Shown: positions 36,001 to 48,700 of the stretch, in pieces
How positions within the stretch are numbered: the first letter of the stretch is position 1
Layout: each line of letters starts with the position of its first letter
Translations under genes and position numbers: made by a program
Source of the DNA: Neodontobutis hainanensis
Lineage: Eukaryota > Chordata > Actinopteri > Gobiiformes > Odontobutidae
Assembly: GCA_024349245.1 (NCBI GenBank)
Contig: JALDNG010000007.1
Location: 6,771,501 to 6,835,500 of the forward strand
Direction: 5' to 3'
Length of the DNA: 64,000 bases
The notes under the pieces: generated by a model
What the model saw: only the letters and a program-made list of their open reading frames with translations
Databases searched by the model: none
What the model was told of the DNA's origin: nothing

Positions 36001-39000
36001 AAATTAATTCATGGGGCACTGCAGCACAGGACCATGAAATAATTCAATGAATAGTAAAATGTATATATAAAATTATTTTTTATTTTATTAATTTTGTCCC
36101 TTTTTGTCTTCCATAGGATGCAAGTATATTAAGTTAATTCAACATAAAAGGTAAGATGCAAGCCATAAGCGCAACAATAGTCATCTCTGACTCATTAAAA
36201 AAACTATTTTGACAAGGGCTCAGGATCACTTGCATGTTTCTTTTATATGTTTATGTGGCTGTCCTTAAAGTGTTTGAATGTGATTTTAGGTCTTAATCAC
36301 AAAGGATGGATGTTAAGACAAAAAAACCATCTCCAATAATATGCACACAGTTATATTGGTAAGTTTATATTCATACCTTGAGGTAATAGGTGCGCATTTC
36401 GTAAATGCTCGGCCCTGGTCTTGGTAGTGGCTCATTCCAGAAACTAAATTCCAAAAGAAGCTGATTCCGCCTAGAAATCAACATTTTAGCCCGTTCTTTC
36501 CGAAACACTAAATACTCCTGAAGACATAAAATAGTTTAAAGCGGGGTGAAAAAAAGACAATCAATGTCTTATTTATTGAATGAGTAATGCTCCTGCCTTG
36601 TTCTTGTTCAACTTCTGGAAACATTCAGTCAAAGCTGGGTATCCTCCTCTGTATCTCCAAAGGTGCACTGCACAAATTAAACACTAGGTGTCACTGTTGC
36701 ACCGTTTGGAGATGAAACCCACCCACACTTGACAATACATGCTGAGTACTTCATCTCTCTTCAACCACATTTGATGTCGGTGAATGTTCACCACTCATTA
36801 TTATGTGTTAGATTGATTTAATCACACGGGTCCAATGCAGCCATTCTGTTGTACACAATAATCAACTTTTCATAATTTTCACTTTATGTATAGATGTTGA
36901 AAAGGTGCTTACCGGCTTGGTCCTGTTCTCCATACCAAGTATTCCAGCTCCCTACCACCTCACATGGGTAATCCTTGTCATGGTGGAGCTTATTCTGCAC
37001 CACAGCCCTAAGGAAAATACAAAAAACAGATACTATTAATGTATGACAAAAGGTATTTATGCATTTTAATCAGCAAGAAAATATTTTCGATAAATTAAAC
37101 AAATTTCAAACCTGCTGCATGCTCCCTTCACTTTTACAAATGATTGTGTTAAAAACTATAACAACTGGATAACAGCCATCTTGATTAAACAGAAATGTGA
37201 ATGAAACTATTCTAATTTGTAACAGGCAAGTGAATGAAACATTAGGAGAAAGCACTCACTCTAGACTGTTGTATGCTTCCAGGCACTCTGGCTTGACGTT
37301 ATGAACTAAAAGAGACACAGTGGATGTTTTTTAAGGCAAGAAACAGTCAAATTCTTCAACAAAGTAATTTCATATTGGGTTTCAACAAAGGCTTCTAACT
37401 GATTTTTCTTCAATAGCTTATATAGACTGTTCAAATGAAATCTCTACATGGTGTGGTGTTCACCAAAGAGAAGATCAAAGCTGTGAAGAGTGATAGATTT
37501 CAGTGAAATGTTCTTTGTGAAACATTGCTTACAAAGGTTTACGGACTAGATGCACCATATTTCCTTACTTTTCATTACTCTGATGTTTCACTGCAGTTGA
37601 TATAATTAAACAATAGAGACATGGTATTTTTAGCTTCAGAACCTAATGCAAACTGCTATATTTGTAATTGACTAACAATGCTGAAGGAAAACAGAACTTA
37701 ACTAATTATACGTACATTGGATTTTATACAGGTTGCTGGTCTCCTTCTTTGACAGCAGGTTGGAGTGGGCATCTTTTCTGGCATCCACTTTGTGCACAAA
37801 TAAAGAACGGAACCAGCCTTTGTCGCCATTCTCAGAAAACCACCTACACAGCAGCAAGGAGAAAGAAAGTTTTACAACGGCTCAAAGTGATAACTTTAAC
37901 CAGAGAAGTTGTCGATATATTAAAAGGGTAAAACTTGAAAGGAGCACAGAGTTGTGCATGACATATGGGCTAAGAGATAGTCATGCTAATATGCTTTGAG
38001 TTTAAATGTATGCAGACTGTATGCGTGAGTGGGAAGAGAGTGCCAGCTTGTGACTCCACAAGCTATGGCTTTCACCCACTCCAGAGCTGATAAAAGAGAA
38101 ATATCACTCACTTTAAGAAATATTGTTATAATCTAACACAGGCTCACATCAGCAGCAGTCTCTCAAAGAGATAAATGGGACTTTAATCTGTCTTTTCTGA
38201 TCAAATGAAACACATAAAACTCTAAATGTGGTGTAAAAGCAAAGAGTGACTACCCAGTAATGCATTAATATTGACCTTAAATATCACACAATGAACCTTA
38301 AAAAGAATGACATTTTATTTTTAAATGACGAAGGAAAGTAAATACTGCACACTCTGGATAATATCTCTTGCTGCTACTACACTGCTGCAAACCCACTGTT
38401 ATAGCTCAATATGTATCTTGTAAGATAAGTGAAGAGTTGTGTGAACTCAGGATCACCAGTGACACACACACACACACACACATCTGTTCACCAGCTATGA
38501 CTCCCACATTTTTCAAAAAATATTCAAGGTCAGTGAAACTTTTAATAACCCCATGGCTTAATTTGAAAACTAATTAGATTTTTTCCCCCTGGGATTCTTC
38601 AAATCTAACAAAGCTTTTATTTTGGCAAACCCCATTTTGTTTACAACTACAGAGCAAAGGTCTACAGTGTGGTAGCAAAGATAAGTGGTAGTTAGCAGAC
38701 TACAAACATTGTAGTTAGCTACACTGGACAAAGTTCAGGGCTCAGCAAATAATTAAAGCTGCTTTGGAGAGTTTCTTTGCAAATGGAGTTACACATCTAA
38801 CTTTAAAGCCACATACTGCCCTAAAAATCTATTATTATAGTTGAAAATATTCCCTTGGCCGCTCAACATTTTGTTGCATGAATCAAGCAAATCGAAAGGA
38901 AATATCTGGTTGTTATAGTTAACATTAGCTAAAGCTAGTTTAGGAATATACTTCCGGGTACAAATAGTTATAGAATGCATTTTTTGTCTAAGTTGCTTAG

Positions 39001-39206
39001 AGGAATGACTCTAAAATATAGTTTTAATAAACATTCATGCGAGTTACACATCTAGTGTTAAATATTAGTTAAGTCAATCATTCACGTTTCATTGCTAAAT
39101 CTAAGCTAATAGAGCCATTAAAGTGTATTTACCGTTTCGCTTGGTGCCAGCTGACATAAGTCCTTAACAAATGGCTTCTGGACCAAACAGAATATGTCGT
39201 CGACAT
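33078..39206 (-). CDS. nipsnap1: NIPSNAP1, mitochondrial NIPSNAP-family protein
   Basis: Ten exons: 39133-39206, 37716-37843, 37260-37305, 36913-37007, 36597-36667, 36377-36517, 33901-33932, 33693-33787, 33381-33464 and 33078-33142. They give 831 nt, or 276 residues (human about 284), every phase consistent. NIPSNAP1 is a mitochondrial protein that can recruit autophagy factors to damaged mitochondria. The N terminus (MSTTYSVWSRSHLLRTYVSW) is basic, free of acidic residues and presequence-like. Family signatures: WFRSLFVHKVDARKDAHSNL, GSWNTWYGEQDQAVHLWRY, NQLLLEFSFWNEPLPRPGP, PGTMIEWGNHWARAIKYRQE, GGFFSQIGDLYVVHHLWAY and the end MESRIMIPTKTSPLQ. KYRQEN and LQSRQETRNAAW fit NIPSNAP1 better than NIPSNAP2. 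The intron after the exon at 36597-36667 has a GC donor (AAG|gcagga). Confidence 0.93.
33788..36376. other. nipsnap1 intron region containing an inverted-repeat element
   Basis: After the tiny 32-nt exon at 33901-33932, a 2.4-kb intron runs to 36377. It holds the perfect 37-bp inverted repeats at 35064-35100 and 35980-36016. Before that, a GC-richer patch at 34790-34930 resembles dispersed repeat DNA. No gene is seen. Confidence 0.4.
35064..36016. mobile_element. Unclassified 953-bp DNA-transposon-like element with perfect 37-bp TIRs
   Basis: The left end begins ccccatgaattaattttatc at 35064. The exact reverse complement closes the element at 36016, with 37 of 37 bases matching and weaker similarity continuing inward. 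No ORF longer than short chance frames lies inside. No convincing target-site duplication was found. It is probably a non-autonomous DNA transposon of unknown superfamily. Confidence 0.55.
38462..38482. repeat. (CA)n microsatellite
   Basis: About ten CA/AC dinucleotide units in nipsnap1 intron 1. Confidence 0.8.
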
Positions 39207-39679
39207 CTTCCTTTGTGAAGTTAAATCTTTTTTGACACGTAAAACACACCTCCGAGTTAATATTTATCTACTTATCAGTAATGTTTTGACGGCAAATCCT
39301 GTCAAGAGTAGTGCGCGCTGGGTGATTTAAACACAAAACACGTGACTTGGTGACGCATTACGCAGGGGTCTTTACGCACAATGAGAACATGTGACATGTG
39401 TGTTTGTGCACAATGTAAAACGATGACCATGAAATGTGAAACATAAGTCTGTGAAACAAAAATACTGTGCAGTTTAGCGGTAAACTGGGCTCTTATCTAA
39501 CGGCGAACTGTTCTTTTAGAGGTCCTTTCTCTATTGCAGTGCTTAAATTCTTTTTGTGAAACCCACATTCACTTATTTTCATACACAATGTGCTGCTCTT
39601 TGATCCGCTCCATCAGTCTACCCACTGCCATTATATAAGAACAAATTAGATCATAGCCTACTTAAAAAGAATCACATCT

Positions 39680-39685
39680 TTTATT
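39680..39685 (-). terminator. lrrc74b poly(A) signal AATAAA
   Basis: AATAAA on minus, only about 50 nt past the lrrc74b stop at 39734. This leaves about 470 bp for the nipsnap1 promoter, which starts coding at 39206. Confidence 0.5.
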
Positions 39686-39733
39686 TTGTCATTAAAAACA
39701 CTTTTTGTTTGTTTTGTTTTTGTTTTTTTGCAT

Positions 39734-42700
39734 TTAAGAAGCACTTTTTATTTTTCTGATTGTACCAAATTTGCTCCCATGTTTCACAACCAGAGCAGGA
39801 AATGTATCTTTTATAGAATTCAACAGGTCTTCAAAGTCCTGGTTCACCACAATGTCCTGGGAAGAGTCATGTTCAAAACAGTGAGAAATTGACTTACACC
39901 AAAAGTAATTAATAAATGAATGATGGGTAATGTGTTACCGAGAAGTCCAACATCTCCATGGCTGGATCTTTGTTTTCTTGTATGGACTTGAGGATCCCAT
40001 AGCAGCCAGCATTCTGTATAGGGTTCTTCCTCACCTGGCCAATGAAGCACATCCGAATACATCTTATCAGTTCTGCCATTGCATTCGTAGTAGTGTTTAT
40101 ACAAAGTTATTTTTAAGTAAAATCACCATCAGACCTGTGATATTTTTCCTGGGTTTGTTTATAGACAGAAGTTTGCCCCTACAAGATGCCATAGCTGTTC
40201 ACATGATCTAAAAAGGATTGTCAGCTGTAGAATTGCATTCTGCCCACCACAGGCCTGTTGCACAAAAGTAGGATAAGGGAGTAAGCCAGGATATCTTGGT
40301 GATCCTGGCTCAATTGATCCCTAATCCTGTTGCACTAAAGCTGGATAGGGGGCAGGAGGATATGTTATGGTATAAATTACCATGGAGATTTATTCTGTGG
40401 AGCTAGCCTGCTCCAAACCAGGCTAAAATCCAGGATCTACTTAATCTCATCCCTAATGTCAGTCAGCAGTCACCACAAATGGAAACAAATAGTTCTTTCA
40501 CTGCTCACTATACATTGTTATCACATATAACTAGACCCACTATCATTATTTAAATGTTTATCATTAATTTCAATCATTTTGGATAAATAATTTATAGATG
40601 ATGTTGCTATCATTAGATAATTTAGTTTCCCATAGACTATAAGGCTATATATAAAATGATAGAATATTAGGGCCACAGAGGGAAAAAAAGACAAAGCCAT
40701 AATATTGTAACCAGTTGTTTTAAAGGAGGACAGGTGTTAAAATGACAGATGTGGGGCATTTCGTGAATTTGTACTTCAGTATGGTTTCATAAACAAAGAC
40801 ATGCTGATGTGCTAGAATATGAAGTATCACATTGTCATAGCTATCAAAACTGTAAAAAGAATGTTGCTTTTCTGCAGAAAGAACCAGCCTCATACATTTA
40901 TGACTTTATCCTTTTTCCTCAGTGGGGCCCTAGTACTCTGTCATATAAACACATACACATTCCATATGAATATAAAAACACAAAATGTAACATTATGTTC
41001 CTTTATTGAATAAGGACAAAACAAGCAGGTAAACTATCAGCTCCTTTCGAAACTGAAGTCACAGTGACTCTACAAGATGGAAAGCACAGAATCAAGGCAT
41101 ATTATAATAAATGAGACATACACATTCAAAGATCTGTATATCAGGGGTCTCAAACTCAAATTACTTATGGGTCGCAGGAGGCAGAGTCTGGGTGAGGCTG
41201 GGCTTGATCAGGTATTCCACAAAAAAAGCTTTGTTAAATCCTCTCAAACGTCATTACTAACAGTTCTTTAACTTTAATGGGTTCTTCTGAACCTGAGCTA
41301 TTCCGAACTTAAATGAAATATTGAAGAACATGAATGAGCTGGCTGAGTGGCCCCATTGGATGTTCATTCTACGGTGGCCGAGACAGCTCAACACGCTGCA
41401 AATGAAGAAAGCACCAGCAAATAAAGAAAACATCTTCATCAGTTTGACAACAAGCGTTGCAAAAGTTCACAACACATACAAATACAAAAACGCGTTGCAA
41501 ATTCAAAAACGCGCTGCAAATTACACAGACCACAACGGAAATGTTTTAAGGGGACTCCTTTGAGTGACGAACCCCTAATGGGACCTGCTTATTGTTTGCT
41601 CGCCTGTCGCGTTGTTGTCAGTGTTGTTGTCACTGACCTGAAAGGTGAGGGTTTTTTTTTTTTACTTTTAGATCATGATCGTATAATTGCTTAGTCGTTT
41701 GGATATTGTTGGCCTAAATATATTGTTCGTCACTCAAATGAGTCCCCTTAAAACATTTCCGTTGTGGTCTGTGTTATTTGCAGCGCGTTTTTGTATTGTG
41801 TTGTGAACTTTTGCAGCGCGCGTGTTGTGAAACTGATGAAGATGTTTTCTTTATTTGCTGGTGCTTTCTTCATTTGCAGCGTGATGAGCTGTCTCGGCCA
41901 CCGTACCATTCCCCTCGGTGATATTGTCAACATAACATCGGCGTTAATTTGCAGATTCGTCATGATAACAAATCCTCATGGATAGTGGCAATCAAATAGC
42001 CATCAACTTTCAAACAGGCTCCCCCTTAGTTGTGAAATGTTTCTCTGCCTGCATTAAGCCCAGTCGATGGCCCGCCCCCAGGAGCCATATACTCCACTGT
42101 GATGATAGGTTGGTTCAGTTCCAGCTTGCACAAAAAGAAACCTTCCACAAACAACGTGGTAACTTTCATATCGTCTTGCGGACCACAGTTGGCCCCCGGG
42201 CCGCTAGTTTGAGACCCCTGCTGTATATCATATTGAACTGTAGTATTTGTTTTAAGAGATTGAGGTGGGAATACAAACAAAACTGGCTCATCATCTTTGA
42301 CACTTCTTCATAACTGTCTGATCACAGTATGGTGCACATACAGTAAATTGCCTACATGCGCTTATAATCAATAAAAAACAAGATTCACTCTACAAAGAAT
42401 CAATATGGAGGCTGTAATATAATGTCTCGCCCTAACTTTTTTTCTTTGTGTGCGCCTCTATAAGAATTACACTTCGGTGCTGACATTAAAACAGAAAACA
42501 GTGATCCATTTATTTCTCTTATTTTACCCGCTGATGCCCCCTATTGCTTGTGATGCCAGAACCAATCTCTTTTGAGCAGCTTACGTTCAGGGATTTGATT
42601 GTCTTGTTTACTCTGAGGCCCGCGGCGAGGCGGATGGCTCCTTCAGGGGGGATTCGGTTGTTGCTGTGGCAAGAAAGCAAAACCAGTAAAAACAGCAAAA

Positions 42701-45700
42701 AGGGGCACTGAGGTGTGATGGAAGCAATCATAAAGTGTTATATTTTAAAAGGTTCTCTCTGTCCGTATATCCCAAAATCTATGGGCAAGTTTTGTTTTCC
42801 CTTGAAATAAAAAGTTGTGGCCACTCTTCAAAATTTAAAGCTGGTTGGAAGTGTATACCTTCACTCGTGTTGTTGGTTCATGACCAGATTGTTTAAACTA
42901 ATTGGTTCTCTTTGAATAGACTCTCTTAAAGATAATCTGATTATCAGATTGTGTCATACCTGATGTTAAGCTCCTCCAAAACACTGTTGTCCTTAAGCGC
43001 CTGTCCCAAGGCAATAGCCCCCTCTTTCCCAAAACCATTAAACGACAGATCCACTGACCTGAGGAAAATGTTGCCCTAAAACACAGTTAAATGAGATTTA
43101 GCTAAAGAAGCTTAACCACTTTGACAAAGTATTAACAGAAGATGTGGGGAGGAAAGTGACTCAAAAAGGTTAAAGAAGGAGTACAGAAGATTGATTATCC
43201 TCTGAAGTGACTGAACCTGTCAGTGTAGCTCACAGAACAGGTGCACAATTAGAGCAAGGGCATAAAACTGAGTGAACAAGATAGAAACCACGATATAGCC
43301 ACCAGAGGTATATAGTTTTAGTAAAATATAGGCAATGCATGCAGTTGGTGTGCAATAAAGAGGATTCCCAAAGTGGGAGGTGTCAAATGTTTATAATTGA
43401 AGGGTGAGCAGACTTAAATAGAATGACAATCAAGTGACAACTAGTTCTTACACAGTTCAAATGTTTACATTACCGCAAGACCGCCGGCCAACATCACAGC
43501 TGCTCTTCCTCGAATGCAGTTCCAGGCCAGACTCAGACTTCTCAACCCCATGTTCTCTGACAAACAGTCCTTGAGCTGCTGCCCTAAACATCGTTAAAGC
43601 GGGTGAAAGGAATTTATATGTCTGACATTTAAATCAAACTAGTGTGTTTTGATCTTTTAAATGAGTTTGACCCAAGAAGTTAAGCCTCTTGTTCACATCA
43701 CATATGAAAGTTTGAAATGTGATTAGAATTGGAGAGAGAATTTGACAAACTGTATTTGACATAACAGCAGAATGTATTTTTAAATAAAGCAGAAACAACT
43801 CAGACAGGGAGTTCATCCATATTTACTATATATACTGTACTATTGTTCATTTATGTACACAATTTCAATTTGATATAAGGACTCATTTTGCCGAAAAGGC
43901 ACTGTTTAAATTGAGAAAAGGTGTTAAAGTTGACATAACTTTGTCCCTCTTTTTACTGCGCAGACTGTGTTTATGTGATAGTTGGTTTAGCACTCCATCA
44001 GAAATACCCAAGAGGAAACAGTCCCATCATCATGTCTCCCACTTCATGACAAGAAGAGGCATCACATAATCACAGCAAGAGATCTTCTAACGTGTGTGTT
44101 GAGAGAAAGATACATGTTAGCGTTCCACTGGTTAGCGTTCTCTCTGGAGCGTGCTTTAAAGAGGAGTGCACTTAAGTGTGTCCTTTGATATTTGTGCACT
44201 GGCAGACACAGTATCGACTATATGCAGATGAGTCATATGCAGCACATATGGTAATAAGACTGTCCCCTTTTGCACAGACACATTTATTTTCAATTATGTC
44301 CATCAGAGGCTTGGTGCATCTTGGCCTGTTGTTCTTTGTGCTCTGCCTGTCACCCTCCTATTCCCCGTCGTAATACAAGGAGCCTTTAACGGAGAATTTT
44401 CTTAACCTTTGAAGGTCAACGGCTGCTGCTGCCTTCTGTTACATTAAGCTTAGGAATATTGCTACATACATTTACGTGAATGTGCTGATTGCTGGAGAAC
44501 GGCTCTGAAACACCATGACAAACCTAGTAATCACACCATAGAACCCAGCAATCATGTGTAATCATAATGTTCATCAGATCTGCTCATAGTTACATTTATG
44601 TTATTTAACCAGGGGATTGTATGGGGCAAACATATACCGAGCAATACAGTGGAAAATACAGGACAGTATGTTCATGATTGTCTGTTTTGGATTGAGCGTT
44701 TGACTCTGTGTAGTTGTGTATAAGAGCAGCAATGTTGCCATCTGTTGGCCACTTTGGAGTAGGATTTGTTTTTGTGTTTGTGTGTGTGTTTGTATCTCAG
44801 CAGAAATATCCTGACTGTATTGCTCTTTTCATTGTGAAAATGTGAAGAGTGTGTAAATTTGTAAACTACCTGCTCGGTCGTCTAGCCCTAGAGCATTGTG
44901 GCTGAGGTCAAGATGCTGCAACGTGGCATTAGTGACCAGAGCTGGGCTGAGGAATTCAGCAGAGCAGTCTGTAAAGGAGTTGTTGGACAGGTTGAGTCGT
45001 ACCAGCGTGCTGTTTTCCTTTAACATACTGCTGATAGCCTGGGCCCCAAAATCCCCAAGTCGGTTGTCAGACAGATCTACGTCTGGGATGAAAACAACAG
45101 ACAAAGATTAGATTATATAGTAACTTTTAAGGAAAATCTATCTGTAACTGACACACTTTGGATGATGACACAGTTACACTCTTGACCCCCCCCCAAACAA
45201 AAAAAAAAACACACGCTATTATTCATAGAGAAGGCTTTTCTTGGCTTTGATGTCTGTGCACATCTCTCTGTCAATTGATTGCATTAATTTTTGTAAGACT
45301 AAATTGTCATTATCAGGGCTTTTTATTTTGGAAATCCTCTGTTATGAGGTATAGCTAACCCATAATCTAGTAGTCTGTTTGACTGTAGCCTTGACTGTGA
45401 TTGCATATACGGTTTAATAGTCATAGTGTTTCCAGGTAGTGTCTCCAGTGTCTTTGTTATCTACTGTAAGGACTTCTGCGCACATGCCCTAGTGTCAGCT
45501 AACAGCGACTACACATGTAGAAACATACAAATTGGCAATAAGCTTGCAAAAATGAAAATTGGATAAGCTTAAAGTCAAACGGTGGCATGTGACAGAGGAT
45601 GTTAAAAATACAATGAGCCCAGCGAGCCCGCCTGACTCACAGGAATCATTCCTCACATATCCCAAGTTGCTGAACTGCACGTCTGACTGACATTTACCAA

Positions 45701-48700
45701 ATAGAGAAGTGGAAGCCCAGATGTTAAATCCTGTGCTGTGGCATATAATTGGGGTGAGAGTGGCATACGAGTGGGAGTGAGGTGGCACTTCTCCAACACA
45801 AAGGTGACACTGAGAGGAAGAGAAAATGAGTGTACGCTTGAGTGCCCACTAAAAACCCACCTGTAATGTAACAATTTTCCTTTAGCGTTTGGGCTATAGC
45901 AGCTCCGCCCATTCCCTCCATCCAATTATCTCGCAGGTTCAGCTTGAGTATTGAAGTGTTGGTTACCAGGGGAACCGCCAGTGCTTTGGTGCCCTGCAAA
46001 AGTGAAATTCTTCTGTTTGTTGGCGGCGGCACAGTTTCTTATCTATTTTCCAGTTAAAAAGAGTGAGTGCAGGGATGTGGGCAGGTGGGCAGCAGAGGTG
46101 TATTAAAAGCAGAAAGAGACAAATGCGGAACACAGAAGCGCTGTGGAGGCGGGGGTCATGGTAAACTCACAGAGTACAATGACAATTACAGTTTGTGTGC
46201 TAACTAATGAGAAGTTAGTGTTTGTGCAGCCGTCCTGGAGGACTTGTTAGCTTCCCCTCAGCGATATTTGATTTGATCCTCATTTGACTGAGTCGGAATT
46301 GAGTTGGGTAAAAATCTTTTCTGTGGATGGCACTGGCATTTGCTTAGTCAAATACAGCCACTACATTTTATGAGAGCAATCATATTAGTGTAGAACTTGC
46401 TGATTTACTTTGTGGTAAGCTGCTCATTGACAAGTCTCTTCTGCATGGTCTAAGGTCCATCGGGCTTGCTATGCCTATGCTCATATTTTACATGGCATTT
46501 AGAGAATTAGTATTTAGGAAAAGTCAAAGTTAAATGCTCACCATAGATTGTAGGCAGAAATTTTGCACACATTTCTTTTTGCAAAGCACTATATAGAAAA
46601 CGGAAAAATAGCTGTAGCCACTACGTGTTGTTGTGACAAAGCCAGTCACATTCAGTGTTTTGGACTTGCTAAGTACAGTTAATGCCAAAGAGTAGGAAAA
46701 GTGCCTACAAATCAACAACTAAATGTTTTAGAGAGACAAGCTCTTAAATGTGTTTAACCTGGAAGAGTGCTGGAAAGTTACAAACATCGGTGCAGAAGCT
46801 GTTACCCTTAACTTTATCTGAGTCTGAGAACAGTCACATGCAAGTGCTTCTGGCAGACATTTCATCAAAAACATTCACCACTGCACTTTGTTAGATCATC
46901 ATGATGGACAGGTAAAGACAGCCCGCTTAATGCTGCAGGGTGTATACTGACACCTGAGTCTAAAGCCTTGTTAGGGATAAAAAGTCATTGTTTTTTTTCT
47001 ACCGCAGCAGTCAATGAAAATGTAAATGTTAATTGCTAAGAGCTCCGGCAGATGGCCGCACGGAATATACTGTACGTTTCTCTGGGTTGTTCCACGAAAG
47101 TATAATTTTACATTGATTTGCCATTTACAAGACTTCTCTGATATTGAGCGTGGGTGCAGTCAAAATGGTGCCTATATACAGTATTTTCTCTTAGTACTGA
47201 TCACACCTAGTATATGATTGTTTCTGAAGATCCCCCTGCACTTAACATTCTGACAAAAGCTCAAATAATTAATGGGGTGTGCTGTGATTTGAGATGAAAT
47301 GAAATGGCATAGATCAGTCTAATAGGTCCAGCTGATTTCATGTGCAAATATATACACTCTGCCTTCGACACACATGTTAGATTTCCTGGGAAAGGGCTGT
47401 CTCCTTGAGCTTTAGCTTTATTGGCCTTATGCCCAGATTCCTCCGGATATTGTAATGATGAGTGCCCTTCATGAGGGGGATATGACTTGAATTAATCAGT
47501 CATTCGGCGAGCAAAGAGCGGGGTGCGTCTCAAACAGTTAGATTGGAATCATTTGCATATTGTGCTTTAGCTTAACCTCACGTCAACCCTTATAAATGGT
47601 GCATGGCTCATGAGCACATTATTAGACCTCACATTCATGTTGCAGTGCATGAGATGAAGAGATGAACACAGAGGCTGCATTTCATACCACTCACTGCATA
47701 CCTGCCGACAACAATGCCTAACAAATGCAGATTTATCTCTCTGTGAGATGGATATTATATTATGTCTCTTAGGTATATTAGGTCTCTTTTTCTCAGAACC
47801 TGTTAACTCCAGTTAACCTGCAAAAAAGCCAGACATTTTGATTTAAATCTATTTTATGAATACACCCTTGAGACATGTCATATCTTTTTCAATCGGTCCT
47901 AACAGTTTCAAGTTGTTAGATACCTTTAGATGACTTTAATTGTTAAAGAAATGCAACTCTGCTTTATTAATAAAGACATGTTAATTTTTTTTTTTTATTG
48001 CTGTCACATGTTTTGAAAATAATAATTAATATAAATAATAAAGCTGACCTAGGAAGGAGGTTGCATGTTAGTCTCTGGTACAAACATGAAACATCATTTT
48101 GTGTGATATCTGTTTGTATCAAATGAAACATAAATATATACATTTTCGGGCAGTACCTTAGGCCCCAGGCTGCAATGCTTTAAGGACAGCTCACTGTTTC
48201 TTATGTGCCGCAGGAAGTAGGAGGCAGGGACCACCTGTAACCTTTCACATGCCTCCAGGTAGCGTACTCGTCCCGTGGGGTCATAATCCTGCACCTTATC
48301 TGCAAAACACAGATTCCCAAAGAGAAGCACCTTTGAGTGCCATATTGCAAAGTCCCTCCGTGCTGATCTGGCCTCGTTCTCAGCAGATGGTTTTGTGGTT
48401 AAAAGGAAGCGCGACACAAAGACGGAGATGAAATCATTAAGATGCAGAACAGGGCTTTACGTGTGTGGGTAGGAGTGAGTGTGGGAGATGGTGTTTTCAT
48501 ATTTCCCTTCTTCTCTGAAATGATTATGGGACTCACAAGATGGACGAGTTTGAAAGGGAAATAGAAACACAGATGGGCTAACAGGAGGATTTTGCTCATC
48601 TGGCCATTTTGTGAGTACCATAAAAGCCATAGCCAAAATGTTTTACCTCTGGGCCTTGTAAAACCACAATAAATAACAAGCGATAAAAATGGCCTCTTTC

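Noticed and set aside
41321..41563. Plus-strand ORF MKNMNELAEW... and its mirror at 41748-41963
   Set aside because: The same peptide on opposite strands comes from the two arms of the fold-back element, not from genes.
42026..42280. 84-aa minus-strand ORF
   Set aside because: Falls in the terminal part of the hAT element. Not a gene.
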